A DNA stretch of 64,000 nucleotides, taken from the NCBI GenBank assembly GCA_032718475.1, contig JAUCBJ010009097.1:83821-147820 (forward strand), written 5' to 3'. The notes under the pieces were generated by a model. The model made no database searches, was not told the origin of the DNA, and saw only the letters and a list, made by a program, of their open reading frames with translations. Position 1 is the first letter of the stretch; every line of letters begins with the position of its first letter. The position numbers and the translations under genes are program-made. Of the stretch, positions 23,553-34,113 are shown piece after piece. This DNA is from Nemertoderma westbladi (lineage: Eukaryota; Xenacoelomorpha; Nemertodermatida; Nemertodermatidae).

Positions 23553-24055
23553 GTCCGCTACATCCTCCGCGAAAGCAAGGAGGGTGTTAGAGATAGATCT
23601 GGCATGTCAACTAGACATGGTGGCGCTGGACCAGAAGGAGTTAGAGAGGCAGCTGGATGAGGGAACTGCGTTATTAGAGAAAGAGAGAGAGTTAGCGAGG
23701 GAATGTAGAGAGAGGGCCGGGAGGGTGGCGAGGAACTGTAGAGAGCAAGAAGAGAGAGAGAGAAACGAGCGTAAAGAGTGGGAGGCAAGAGTATAGAACG
23801 AACGTAGAGAGCGGGAGGTGGGCGAGATAGAATTAACGAACCAAAGTTTGCGAGAGGATAGACGATGCGGTTAAGGGGGCTTATGCAATACCAGGCAAAG
23901 CAAAAGCGCCGATTAGAACTGGTGCAGTTGGGATTATCTGAGAGTGAGGCTGGCTCGGGTAGCATTTACGAGGAGCCAGAGGTAATGGAAACGTTTGTTA
24001 ATACCCCACTTACAGGCACCGGACGACAGACCCAGGACTGGTGTAACCGTACTGG
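23553..24055 (+). pseudogene. Element 1 Gag extension, coiled-coil segment
   Basis: From about 23559 the open frame is rich in E, R, L and K heptads (KELERQLDEG, ERELARECRERAG, REQEERERNERKEW) up to a TAG at 23794-23796, then further charged sequence. Element 2 has a comparable coiled coil at 43570-43900. There is no ATG at the frame start, so this is read as a continuation of Gag after a frame break near 23553. A second break leads to the frame running 23865-24058. Confidence 0.5.
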
Positions 24056-24440
24056 GTGGGGGGGGGGGGGGGGTGTAATAATAATACGTTAGAAGGAATT
24101 AATATTAATGGGACCGTAGTAGACAACCCTAATCAAACTTTTATTGCAGGAAATAATCTTTTACCCGGTAATAATAATCCTAATTTAAATATACAAAATA
24201 ATCCGAATAATTCTAATTTAAATATACGAAATAATCCGAATAATTCTAATTTAAATATACAAAATAATCCGAATAATTCTAATTTAAATATACAAAATAA
24301 TCCGAATAATTCTAATTTGAATATACAAAATAATCCAAATAATAACCCTGATTCCGAACAAAATAATTTAAATAATTTAAATAACCTAGAAAATAACAAT
24401 ATTATTGATAACGGTGCTATTAATACGAACGTAGGAGACA
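24056..24440 (+). repeat. Asn-rich tandem repeat (33 bp / 11 aa) inside Gag
   Basis: After a 16-G run at 24058-24073 the open frame becomes extremely asparagine-rich, with about five copies of an 11-residue unit NNPNNSNLNIQ (33 bases, 24170-24345). The DNA is AT-rich and contrasts sharply with the GC-rich remainder of the element. The repeat length is a multiple of three, so copy-number changes preserve frame. Confidence 0.85.
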
Positions 24441-25686
24441 TAGGTGGGCCAACCAGCGAGAGCCTGCAAGGCCACATAGTTACGCAGGGAGTAGCGGGGG
24501 TGAGTCACCCCGATGGGAGCCTGCAAGGCCACGTAGTTAGGCAGGGAGCAGCGGGGGTGAGTCAACCCGATGGGAGCCTGCATCCAGAGGCGGGGGTGAG
24601 TAGACCCAGCTGCAGTAGAGACGATGCGTCGACTAGAGAGGGGCGTAGAAGCAAAGTGGGATGTAGTGAAGTAAGAGGTGGCGACCGGGGGGGGGGGGGG
24701 GGGCTACGGGCACCCCACCACGAGAGATTAGTGGCGAGAGGAAGGGGGCAGAGAATGCCCCACGACCATCGGCGAATAATGCGCGGGGTGAGTTAGGTGA
24801 ACCACGGCACCCAACGACGGAGAATAGTAGGGGGATTGCGAATATCCCCAGGAGCGTCCAACCTGGTAGAGAGACAGAGGTTGGCGTCGTGAGCGGGCGA
24901 GCGACGAGACGTCGAGCCCAGTCAGAAGACGGAAGAAGAACAGTGGAGTTTAACCGGGAGGCCTGAAGAGAGATCTCATGAGCGGGAGCGCTACACTGAA
25001 GAGAGAAGAAGTGAAGAGAATAGAAGAAGGGCATTGCTACGAGCAACCGGAGAGCGAGGACAGACAGCGAACCGTCGGTAGTAGAAGTGGAGTTGGAAAG
25101 TCAGTGGGGTCGGACTCCAGGAGATTGCCGTCGCCCCAGAGAGACACAGCCTGGCGAGATATACCATACGCCGGGAGAACGGTACAGGATGTACCGGCTC
25201 GAGGACGAGGACAGGAGAGGGGATCGAAGAGAAACTTCCCGACGAGATGTAGCTGCCAATCGAGAGTACGGTGGTCGTGGGGAGGACTTTTTGGAATATT
25301 CGAGAAGATTAAACTTCGGTCCGGAGGGACACAGGCAGATTGCAGGACATACTGTAGGCCTTACTGCACATACTATAGGCCATGCTGGAAGAGATAGTGT
25401 AGGCGATAGGGTAGCGCGAACAACGGGATTAGATCCGGAAGTCGCGGCGTACATACCGGTAGGTAGGCAAGAAGTGGATAGGCCTATACCGGTACCTGCA
25501 CACCAGTATGACTATAATATGCAGGGATATAACATATACCCAGGGGAGGGGGGAGTTATTGCCGATAGGTGTGTGGGCCCCAATATATTAACATCAACCC
25601 CAGTACCAAACACAACACCGGTGGGGGGGGGGGGCAGGGTGACATTCCCCCATTACAATATCAGCAATACACTCAACCGAGAATAA
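24441..25686 (+). pseudogene. Element 1 Gag extension, Gly/Arg-rich, frame switches
   Basis: Two copies of a 19-residue unit (SLQGH.V.QG.AGVS.PDG, about 24459-24572) are followed by a 17-G run at 24687-24703, after which a different frame is open to a TGA near 24964. A third frame, open from about 25024, runs through an arginine-rich region into a 12-G run at 25623-25634, where the frame changes again into core Gag. I recognise no enzymatic domain. Confidence 0.5.
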
Positions 25687-26594
25687 TAACATCGAACCCC
25701 CTGGACCAGAACAGATCGTGCGATACGGAGATATGGAGGGGGCCGTTACCCCCAATGATATATCCGACACAGAAAAAATCAACAGGCCCGACGGGCGACC
25801 CGCACCCAACAGGAGAGTCTGTACAGCATCCCTCGAACCCATTGGAAGCACAGGCGATGGGAATGGCAACACTTATCGATGCGCTCAAGACCAGGATCGA
25901 GCTACCACCAGTTGAGCCATTTAAATTCGACGGAAGCAGACCAGAAGAATACCTGCAATTCCGACGCATGTACAGCAATGAAATACTAACTAAAAACCTG
26001 ACGCAGGCGGAGTGCCTAAAATATTTACAAGTGTACACAGGGGGCCCAGCGTACGATATCGTGAGGCAGTATCAGGGCATCGAGGGTGGCTTCACGACTG
26101 CATGGCGGGCCCTAGACAGGGAATACGGACACCCTGCCAAGATCATCCGGCAGACCTTGAGGGGAATAACATCGGGTGGCCTACAGGATAACCCTGTTAG
26201 TATAAAGACTTTCGCGAACAAGGTCGAGAAGGCGCTAATCGTGCTAAAGACCTTGGATGCGCCATACGAGCTCAACGCATCGAATAACATCACCACGATA
26301 GCGCAGGCACTGCCGATCTGGCTACGGAACAAATGGAGGAAGATCGCCTTCTCCACCCGGGAGAAGAAAGGTGCGGAACCGGGCCTAGAGGAAATGTCGA
26401 ACTTCCTCAATTATGAAGCAGAGTTGATCACGGACCCAGTCTACAGCGAGGATAGTCTGGGGAGGGCGCCAAAGACCGAATATAACAGGCCGAAACCAGA
26501 ACATAATGCGGCAAATGCATTACCAAAGCTTAGACAATCGCTGCCATACGCGGCGACGCAGGGGACTGCTAGTCCACATGATAGCCGGGGGTAG
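25600..26594 (+). CDS. Element 1 Gag core (DUF1759-like)
   Basis: The open frame runs from the poly-G tract to a TAG at 26592-26594. It contains IELPPVEPFKFDG, then a PEEYLQFRRMY block and WRALDREYGHP, the pattern of the DUF1759/Gag-capsid region of BEL/Pao elements (a lPkl.lpkFdG...eW..F start and the Y....LL.L.G.A...v......Y..a...L...yg.p core). Gag forms the particle and packages RNA. The true start is unclear because the frame enters from the poly-G tract. The reading frame is lost after 26594. Confidence 0.8.
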
Positions 26595-26947
26595 GGCCAC
26601 ACCATGGCATGGACAGGGACAAAATAACAACACAAATAAATACAACCCCAACACGCCCAGTAGGCCAAACCCAAACAATAAGAACAGTAGAGAACTAAGT
26701 ATGAACGTAGGTGCGATACGCAGCGCACTGTATAGGGATGGCTATAATCCGAGAAACAAATGCCAATTACATTCAACGCACTTCATCAGACCATGAACTG
26801 CAGCATACTGGCAAGCGTTACCCAAACAAGATCAGATAGAATACGCGAGAAAAGTGGAATCTGTCATCGATGTGTGGCGGGCGGACACAAGGCTGAAGCA
26901 ATGCAAAGAGACACCAATTAAGATTCGGTCAAGGCAAAGGCCAGACG
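26595..26947 (+). pseudogene. Element 1 Gag C-terminus with degenerate zinc knuckle
   Basis: Another frame past the TAG is rich in asparagine and leads to ICHRCVAGGHKAEAM near 26868-26912. The CxxC....H spacing fits a CCHC knuckle, but the fourth position is methionine, not cysteine. The frame then meets stops, so this end of Gag is damaged. Confidence 0.5.
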
Positions 26948-27685
26948 ATGGCGACAAGCACCATAGGAGCGAAGAAAAGGGGAACGGTACTACTCGGGGT
27001 GGTACCGGTGAGGGTAATAGGAGAGGGCGGTCGATCAGTTACTACGTTGATGCTGGTCGACAGCGGAGCAGCCTTCACATTGGTGGAGAATTGGGTGGCC
27101 GAGAGGATAGGGTTACAGACGAGGCCAAGCAGGATGGCGGTAACTACTATCTCCAGCAAGGATGAGGTCCTGGAGATGAGGACGGGAAGGTGCGAGATAT
27201 CAGCAATAGCACCGGGATGTGACTATGGGGCGACCATCGACCCCATCCAGGTAATAGAATCGATCAACATAAACGCCAGGCGACCAACTAACATCGAGGT
27301 CGAGCAATACAGATTCCTGGACGAAATCGATTTCTCGATACCGGAAGTGGACGTCCGGAAGGTATCCATTATAGTGGGGATGGACTGTCCGACGGCCCAC
27401 GAGAGAATACAAACCATCTTCGGAGAGGACAGACAGCGTGATCCAATGGCAGTTCTCACACCATTCGGATGGACGCTTAGCGGCCCAATCAAAACCAAGA
27501 TTCCATTTAGGATGTCGGAGACATCGGGGTGCATGTTCGCGGGGACCATGAGAGAGATGGAGGATGAAGGAGCGGAAGAGCAGCTTAAGAGGCTGTTAAG
27601 ACAGGACTTCGAAGGATTAAAGGAGGCCGGGGTCGGAACCTCGGTAGAGGATAAACAAGCAATAGAGAGTGTGAAGAGTCGATGA
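26948..27685 (+). CDS. Element 1 aspartic protease (DUF1758-like)
   Basis: The ORF begins MATSTIGAKK. It contains the retropepsin active-site motif VDSGAA (near 27057-27074) and the flap-region IIVGMDCP, followed by MAVLTPFGWTLSGP, all typical of the BEL/Pao protease that cleaves Gag-Pol. The last part (LLRQDFEGLKEAG) already resembles the pre-RT linker. The frame stops at 27685 with the next frame starting in an ATGA overlap. Confidence 0.8.
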   Translation: MATSTIGAKKRGTVLLGVVPVRVIGEGGRSVTTLMLVDSGAAFTLVENWVAERIGLQTRPSRMAVTTISSKDEVLEMRTGRCEISAIAPGCDYGATIDPIQVIESININARRPTNIEVEQYRFLDEIDFSIPEVDVRKVSIIVGMDCPTAHERIQTIFGEDRQRDPMAVLTPFGWTLSGPIKTKIPFRMSETSGCMFAGTMREMEDEGAEEQLKRLLRQDFEGLKEAGVGTSVEDKQAIESVKSR

Positions 27686-28843
27686 AGTGCGACGAGGGGC
27701 GGTACACCATAGGCATGGTGTGGAAACAACCAAAATTACCGTTACCCGACAATAAAGGGATGGTACTCATGAGGCTTCGCAAACTGAAGCAAACACTCAA
27801 ACGGAGCCCCGAGAAGGATGAGTACATCCATAGGACGATAAAGAAGTACGTCGAGAAGGGATGGGCCGTGGAGTTGCCGGTCGACGAACTGAACACTGGA
27901 CAGGACCTACTACCTGCCACTTCATGTGGCTCTAGTACCCAAAGAAGGGTAAACTGCGGATGGTGGTTGACGCATCGGCCAAAACGAATGGCAAGAGCCT
28001 AAACGACTATCTGCTGGAGGGCCCCAATATCTACAACTCGGGGATAGAGGTCTTGTTGAGATTTAGGAATGGGAGGCACGCCTTCACGTGCGACATCGAA
28101 GGCATGTTCAACCAAGTCCGTGTGACGGAGGAGGACAGCGACAGCCAGCGCTTCCTATGGTACAACGGCGACGAGGAACCGTCGGCAATACCGATGTACA
28201 AAATGGTGGTGCAGAACATGGGGGCCAAGTCGTCCTCATTTACGACAACTATGGCTGTAAGAGATACGGTAGAGGGGAAAGAGGGAAAGTATAGTGCCAA
28301 AGCGATCGACATGATTCTGACGCGGATTCTATGTAGACGATGGGATGGAATCTGGGAATACGGTTGAAGAAATACTGGAGACAGGGCGCGAGGTTCGCGA
28401 CATCCTGAAAGGATCCGGATTCAACCTGACTAAGTTCCAGTCCAGCTCAGAGGAGTTCATGAGAGCCATAGAAGACAGGCGGCCAGAGTCGACCATGGAC
28501 AACCCCACAACAGCCAAGGGACAGGACATGGCGAACAAGAGAGTGGAGTCTCAGCAGAAGGCGCTGGGGATCGTGTGGAACTGGGAGACGGATGAGTTCG
28601 AGTATCAACTAAGCCAGGAGGGCGCAGAGATCCACACAAAGCGAGGCTATGTATCGTACATAGCAAGGATATACGATCCCTTAGGCCTAGCATCCCCATT
28701 GTTAGTCACGGGGAAGCAGATACTAAAGAAAGTATACAAGTTGAAGGACGAGTGGGATACGGAGGTCCCGGAAGAAATAAGCAAACAGTGGAGTAAGTGG
28801 ACGGGGAGTTTAGAACAGATGGGGACATACAGCATGCCATCGC
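27682..28843 (+). pseudogene. Element 1 reverse transcriptase, frame-broken
   Basis: RT blocks run in order: GRYTIGMVWKQPKLPLPDNKG, a YYLPLHVALVPK region split by frame changes near 27900-27950, RMVVDASAKTNGKSLND, EGMFNQV, QRFLWYNGD, and the catalytic FYVDD at 28327-28341 in a shifted frame. KRGYVSYIARIYDPLGLASP follows. This is the RNA-dependent DNA polymerase of a BEL/Pao Pol. At least four frame breaks (about 27682, 27900-27950, 28320 and 28845) make it inactive as assembled, unless some are sequencing indels. Confidence 0.8.
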
Positions 28844-29247
28844 GTGTATTTCCCGGACGGGGACATGACGGACCTGGACCTACACATGTTCTCCGATGCA
28901 TCTTTGGAAGCATACGGAGCGGCACTTTATCTGGTACAGCGAAAGGGGGCTCACAAGCCCAGACTTGCATTTAGTAAAGCGAAGTCGACGCCACCAGATT
29001 CAGCGTCAGTCCCGAAACTCGAGTTGACAGCTGCGAGGTTAGGAGTAAGAGCCACAGCCTACTTGATGGACACTATACCCAATATAGTGGAGACACACTA
29101 CTGGACGGACTCCATGGTAGTGCTGGGGTGGCTGCATAACGAGAAGACGAGATACCCTATATTCGTCCGAACAGGGTAGACGAAATAAGGGCGACGACCG
29201 AGCTAGACAGGTGGCATTACTGCCCTACCGACGACAACCCTGCAGAT
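28844..29247 (+). pseudogene. Element 1 RNase H
   Basis: Contains LHMFSDASLEAYGAALYL, then SVPKLELTAARLG and YWTDSMVVLGWL, the three acidic RNase H blocks of BEL/Pao Pol (D of SDAS, E of KLEL, D of TDS). It ends at TAG 29177-29179. The continuation WHYCPTDDNPADLLSRG is in another frame leading into integrase. It would remove RNA from RNA-DNA hybrids. Confidence 0.8.
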
Positions 29248-30799
29248 TTGTTATCAAGGGGCGTGGCACGCCACACTTTCTCAAAGAAGGAAGGGTTGTG
29301 GCAACACGGGCCACACTTCCTGAACGATAGATCAGCCTGGCCACCAATGAGGAAGGTGGACCCGGGCTCAGAGGAAGTAGCACCAGAAGAAGAGGGGGAA
29401 GATTCAGAAGGGGAAGAGATATATAGTCAGATGGTGAGGGAGATCAAGGAGGTGCCACCGAAATCAGAAGAGCCATGCGACAACCCGACGGATAGGTTAC
29501 TCAGTTACAGCTCCAGCTGGTATAAGACCAAGAAGTTGGTAGCGTATTGGAGGGCCTACGGGGATTTCCTTAAGGGAGTTGGCAAGGATGCCAAAAGGAA
29601 ACCAAACATCGATCTGGAGGGAGCGGCCAAGGCCGTAATACGGTACGAGCAGAGAAAGAACTACGCCGACGAAGTGGATAGAGTTAGCAAGCAACAACAT
29701 CTTCGTCGAGACAGCGAGCTCAACACGCTGTCCCCACAGCTAAACGATGACGGGATTCTGGTGATGAACTCCAGAGTGCTGAACAACAACAGCCTAGTCA
29801 TCCCACCAAAACCCATAATCATCCCTAACAAATCACCGATAGTCCACCAGATCATTTGGGACGCCCATAAGTCGATATTACATGGAGGCACCAACCAGAC
29901 TCTCACAGAGATACGGAGCACATTCTGGATCACACAGTTAAGGAAGAAGGTGAAGGCGGTAGTGGGGCAGTGCCAGACCTGCCGACGGACGAGAAAGGAG
30001 AGGGCCGTACAGGAGATGGCGCCATTACCGGCCAATAGAGTGAGACAACACGACCCGCCATTCACGCACTGTGGTGTAGACATGTTCGGGCCGATTAAGA
30101 TTAAGGTGATGCGACACACGGAGAAACGCTACGGCATTATCTTCGTATGCAACAACACGAGGGCAGTAGGAATAGAACTCGCCCAGGACGCTACGGCATC
30201 GGCATTCATTAATGCCTTAGAGAGATTTAGAGACCGCAAAGGGGGAACAATCGCGGTGATTTATTCAGACAATGGGACCAACTTCGTGGGAGCGGAGAAC
30301 GAGTTGGCAGAGGCCTTCGACATCCTAGAGGGAGACGATGTCAGGGCGGCTATGAGGAGGCGGCAAGTGAAGTGGGAAAGGAGGACGCCGTATGCGCCAC
30401 ATACCTTAGGATGTGTCGAGAGACTTGTGGGAAGTTCTAAGCGTCTAATGACGAAGTTGATGAACACCCACATGGTCACAGAGGACATACTAAGAACGGT
30501 GCTAGCTAAGTGCGAGGGAATCATTAATAGCAGACCGCTATATCCGGAGAATGACGACCCAGAATCACTGGACGTGCTAACACCGGGACACTTTCTGATG
30601 GAGAGGCCGGCGACCTCATCGACATGCGGGGTGTAGACCCAGATGACATACATTCCCGATCAGAGTTGGAAAGTCGCCAAGGCGATAAGCGCCGAGTATT
30701 GGAGGAGATGGGTAGAGGAATATCTCCCCACATTACACAGGAGGAGTAAGTGGAGAAACACCACTAGGGAGTTGAAGAAAGAGATGACTATATAAATGA
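29248..30799 (+). pseudogene. Element 1 integrase plus C-terminal DUF5641-like segment
   Basis: A 462-codon frame holds the HHCC zinc finger (HKSILHGG...CQTCRR) and the catalytic core: GVDMFGPI (first Asp), IYSDNGTNFVGA (second Asp) and the Glu in GCVERLVG. It ends at an in-frame TAG at 30634-30636. The same frame then continues with SWKVAKAISAEYWRRWVEEYLPTL, the usual DUF5641-like end of BEL/Pao Pol, to TAA near 30795. Integrase inserts the cDNA into the host genome. One nonsense codon separates core and tail. Confidence 0.85.
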
Positions 30800-31203
30800 A
30801 ATAAAAGTAAATACTAATTATGGAATCACAAAATAAATAAAAATATATAAATTATCAATAACCAGTGGAGGCTAGCGAGAGTGGTAGACACTTACCCCGA
30901 CGAGGACGGAAGAGTCCGGTCGGTGGAAGTGCGGATAGGAGGCAAGATAGGAGCAAAGGACAGGAAGACCTACAGGAGGGCTGTAGGAAAGTGCTGCCTT
31001 CTAGAAGGGGCACCTTAGAGTTTAGTCGTCCAAATGTAGGACTGAGGGGGGTGGGATTGAGGGCGAGACGCCCTTCCCACACAAAATATAAAATAAAAAT
31101 AAAAAGATAATAAAATTAAAAGGTGAGATAAAATAGAAAGTTAGAAAGTAATAGTAGGTAGTACGTAGTACTAAGTAAGGAGGCAGATAGAAGTATAGGG
31201 AAT

Positions 31204-31541
31204 GTGGTATATAAACATACCACGGGAGTAGGAGGGTATATAGTACCGTTAGAGTTAGAAGCATAGGGAGTGTGGTATATAAACATACCACGGGAGTAGG
31301 AGGGTACATAGTACCGTTAGAGTTAGAAGTATAGAGAGTGTGGTATATAAACATACCAGGGGAGTAGGAGGGTATATAGTACCGCTAGAGTTAGTGGAGT
31401 TAGTAGAGTTAGTAGACTTAGTAGAGTTAGTGGAGTTTGTAGAGTTAGTAGAGTTAGTGGAGTTAGTAGAGTTAGTGGAGTTAGTAGAGTTAGTAGAGTT
31501 AGCAGTAAGAGAGCAGAGAGTATGATATAAACATATCATGA
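31204..31541 (+). repeat. Tandem hairpin repeats (68-bp unit) with diverged fourth copy
   Basis: Copies start at 31204, 31272 and 31340. Each begins with a 7-bp stem gtggtat / ataccac around the loop ataaac (the third copy has one terminal mismatch). The unit continues with gggagtaggagggtatatagtacc. A diverged copy near 31521 has stem atgatat / atatcat around aaac, in which two base pairs change on both sides so that pairing is kept. Confidence 0.85.
31381..31506 (+). repeat. GTTAGTAGA/GTTAGTGGA microsatellite
   Basis: About a dozen copies of a 9-base unit (agttagtag or agttagtgg), interrupting the hairpin array. The LVEL-type plus-strand and NST-type minus-strand readings are repeat artefacts. 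Confidence 0.85.
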
Positions 31542-32100
31542 GAATAGTAGTAGTAGGGTACGTAGTACCATAGAGGTTGTGGACATAGAGAGCGCCACGA
31601 AAGAGAGAGGGGGGCACGTGGGTATAGCAGGATAGACCGTGTAGGCCGCACGAGACAGACTACTGTACTGCACAGCCCATAGAATAAGTTAGGATGTTTG
31701 ATACAGGGCCAGGAGGCTACCTGGTACAGACTAGAAAAGTAGAGAATAGCTAGTCTACCCTGTATACAAACTATAGGGGTTATCTAAGTAAAATAACCCA
31801 CTATAAGCGGTAATAGCATATTAATAAAAATTAAAATAGTATTAGAGAAAACAATTCCAACAAATTATGGTAACAGTAGGTGGAAAATTCTAGAACATAA
31901 TAAAGGTAACTGACAAATTTAGGGAATTTAGGAAAATTGGCACTTTGGGGGGCGTATAGGTAAAAATATAACACAGAACTAGCATTTTGAGAGAGATAGG
32001 CCATTACTGAACCAGTACAGACCATCGTACTGAACGTCACTCATCTACTTGAACCTTGGCAAGGCACCACCAAGCGGGTGAGCGAGCGAGAGAGTTCGTA

Positions 32101-33297
32101 ATGGCAGAGAGACTAGTCAAGAAGAGAAAGACAGAGAGGAGTGGAAAGGAGATACTAGTAGACTTCACGCAAAGGCATCCGGAAGAGAAAACGAGGGGAT
32201 ACTACGAGCCATTAGCAAAGGGTCACAAAGCGCGGGCGCTGCAGGACCACTTCAGGGAGATGCACGAGAGGCGACTGGTCAGGACCTACGGGACACCGTC
32301 GCTGGACAACGCGATCCTCGAGCATTTTCGCTACGTGGTGAAGGGAGATGAAGCGAAGTTTAGGATACCAAAGTATCCGAGAGAACCACTGAGAAAGGAC
32401 TGGAGGAGGTTTGTAGAGTCCGTAAACAGGGGAGGAAACATGGTCCTAGACGACGAGGGGACTGTGGAGGACGAAGAGGGTTCGAGAAGAGGGTCGGCGG
32501 GGTCGGCCAGAACCATACTACTGCATTTGGCTACACCAAATCGAGACATATTCCTATTCGATCTAGGAACGTACAGCAAGAAGAGCGGGCCGAAGTTAAA
32601 CTGGTTGCCAAGGGCGGTGCAAGACCTAGTAAGGGAGAAGACAATGGTGAAGGTGGGATTGGCGATCCACAACGATGCGGAGAGGATCGTCGGACCGGAG
32701 ACCCCCAACCTCCTGGACATGCAAGCGGTCTATATGGCCATGACAGGGTCAGACGGGTTGGGATTGGTAGAGAAGACAGGACATTGCGGAGCAGTGGTGA
32801 TGGGCCATCTCATGGGACTCGTCTGCCACAAGCCAATGGACTGGGGTAAGTTCCGGGAGGAGTACGGAGCGGAGCTGGCGAACTCGCTGAAATGGGGAGC
32901 GAGGCCAGGGAAACAGGAGGTGTATCAATTCCGGAGAGGAGCAATAAAGATATATCAGAAGAGATATATCCTACAGGAGGATTGGATAATGATAGGTTTA
33001 CTAAACCTATTCATGGCCGTGGTTATCGGAAGAGAGCCAATGGCGTTTCTGCTATCAGGATCACCCCTGAACTACAGAAGAGCCTTCATGGTGGCCTTCG
33101 AAGGTCTGGTAGACCACCCGGGGCTGAAGGGCGAGTCGGTGTACTACAACAGCCGGCATCAAGTAGACAGGGAGGTGGATACACCATATCAGAGGTGGGA
33201 GAAGCTGGAAGCAGATAGAGTTGAGAAGAAGCGACTGGAAGAAGTCGCCAGACGAGAAAGGAGGGAGGCAGACGAAAGAGAGGCGGAGGCTAGGTGA
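32101..33297 (+). CDS. Element 1 accessory ORF: DEDD-type 3'-5' exonuclease-like protein (398 aa)
   Basis: Starts at the first in-frame ATG (MAERLVKKRK). The N-terminus is basic. Around residues 114-206 the pattern resembles RNase D/WRN-type exonucleases: exo I as VLDDEGT (D117, E119), a hydrophobic ILLHLA...DIFLFDL strand pair, exo II as KVGLAIHNDAERI (K184-I196, D192), and LLDMQAV (D206). A possible exo III lies near YILQEDW (289-295), but its Y-to-D spacing is not canonical. The C-terminus is a charged coil. Known DEDD enzymes trim DNA or RNA 3' ends. This ORF lies outside gag-pol, which is unusual for BEL/Pao. The assignment rests on motif order only and could be wrong. Confidence 0.5.
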   Translation: MAERLVKKRKTERSGKEILVDFTQRHPEEKTRGYYEPLAKGHKARALQDHFREMHERRLVRTYGTPSLDNAILEHFRYVVKGDEAKFRIPKYPREPLRKDWRRFVESVNRGGNMVLDDEGTVEDEEGSRRGSAGSARTILLHLATPNRDIFLFDLGTYSKKSGPKLNWLPRAVQDLVREKTMVKVGLAIHNDAERIVGPETPNLLDMQAVYMAMTGSDGLGLVEKTGHCGAVVMGHLMGLVCHKPMDWGKFREEYGAELANSLKWGARPGKQEVYQFRRGAIKIYQKRYILQEDWIMIGLLNLFMAVVIGREPMAFLLSGSPLNYRRAFMVAFEGLVDHPGLKGESVYYNSRHQVDREVDTPYQRWEKLEADRVEKKRLEEVARRERREADEREAEAR

Positions 33298-34113
33298 GAG
33301 GATTACGGGTTCGAGGCCTAAAACTTGGACGAGCTGAGGTGGGGATCAGGGAGCTCGGGCGAGTTTCTGGGGGAGGAGCTAGGATGGACGGAAGAATCGC
33401 CGAAACAGTCGACATCAGGATTGCAAGCGATGCCCATGCCAGCGGGCTCTAAGGGCGATTTTGTGAGAAAGGGACCGAGAGAACAGGAAGGATGGAAAAT
33501 TACGGGTAGGAGCCATGGCGGAAAGGGACAAAGTGGGTCTGCCGGGATACCGGGTCTGGCTCCACTCCCAGCGGGGGAAGAGGATGACGATGAGCTCGGG
33601 GAGATGCCGCCCATTGAGAGGATCGGCCACTCAGACATGGACTGGGTTGGCGGGAGAGTGGTGACAGCCAGTGGGGCGAGGGCCTTCTGGGATAAACCCG
33701 GCAAGCGGACCTGGGTGCACGAGGAGCCGGCGATGGATTTCGCGGGGAGCATCATCAGGTTGGGTGAGCAACCGGGAACGGCACCACGGCTAGTATTTGG
33801 AGAGACGATGCCAAGGCAGGAGGAGGACGTAGACATGGATAGGGACGTTAACGTCCAGAAGTTTGCTTACCAACGGCTCCACAGAGCTAGGAGACCGCTC
33901 GGGGCAAAAGATGACTTGGGGCGGGATGCGTTGATACACGGCTGTGATTACTGCGGGAGGCTGACTCACCAGGAAAAGAGCTGTTTGTATCGATTCCAGA
34001 AGGGGACGAGGTGCCTCTACTGCCGCGAGTCGAGCCATCGGATGGGAGTGTGTCCGAGGTTGTACAACCGCTGCTCAAGGTGTAACTTCCGAGGGCACTA
34101 TGGGCGCCAGTGA
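33298..34113 (+). pseudogene. Element 1 accessory zinc-knuckle ORF, in frame with the exonuclease-like ORF
   Basis: It is in the same frame as 32101-33297, separated by TGA (33295-33297) and a TAA near 33319. There is no ATG at its opening. After a Gly/Glu/Pro-rich stretch come two perfect CCHC knuckles (C-x2-C-x4-H-x4-C): CDYCGRLTHQEKSC (from 33943) and CLYCRESSHRMGVC (from about 34012). A third, CSRCNFRGHYGRQ (34072-34110), has TGA exactly where its fourth Cys is expected. CCHC knuckles bind single-stranded nucleic acid. The module looks like a second nucleocapsid-like protein joined to the exonuclease-like domain. Confidence 0.6.

Larger units (their letters stand above)
30800..32100 (+). 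other. Element 1 post-pol noncoding region
   Basis: 1.3 kb between pol and the accessory ORF. It contains three 68-bp tandem units with hairpins (31204 on), a GTTAG-type microsatellite (31381-31506), a fourth diverged hairpin (about 31521-31540) and AT-rich sequence. I see no RT, IN or envelope-like coding sequence. The hairpin units carry TATATAAA, so either an RNA structural role or an internal promoter for the downstream ORF is possible. Confidence 0.6.

Noticed and set aside
24133-24477. Leu/Phe-rich minus-strand repeat ORF
   Set aside because: Antisense of the Asn-rich Gag repeat.
31255-31617. Minus-strand NST-repeat mucin-like protein
   Set aside because: Reading of a 9-bp microsatellite within a noncoding region.
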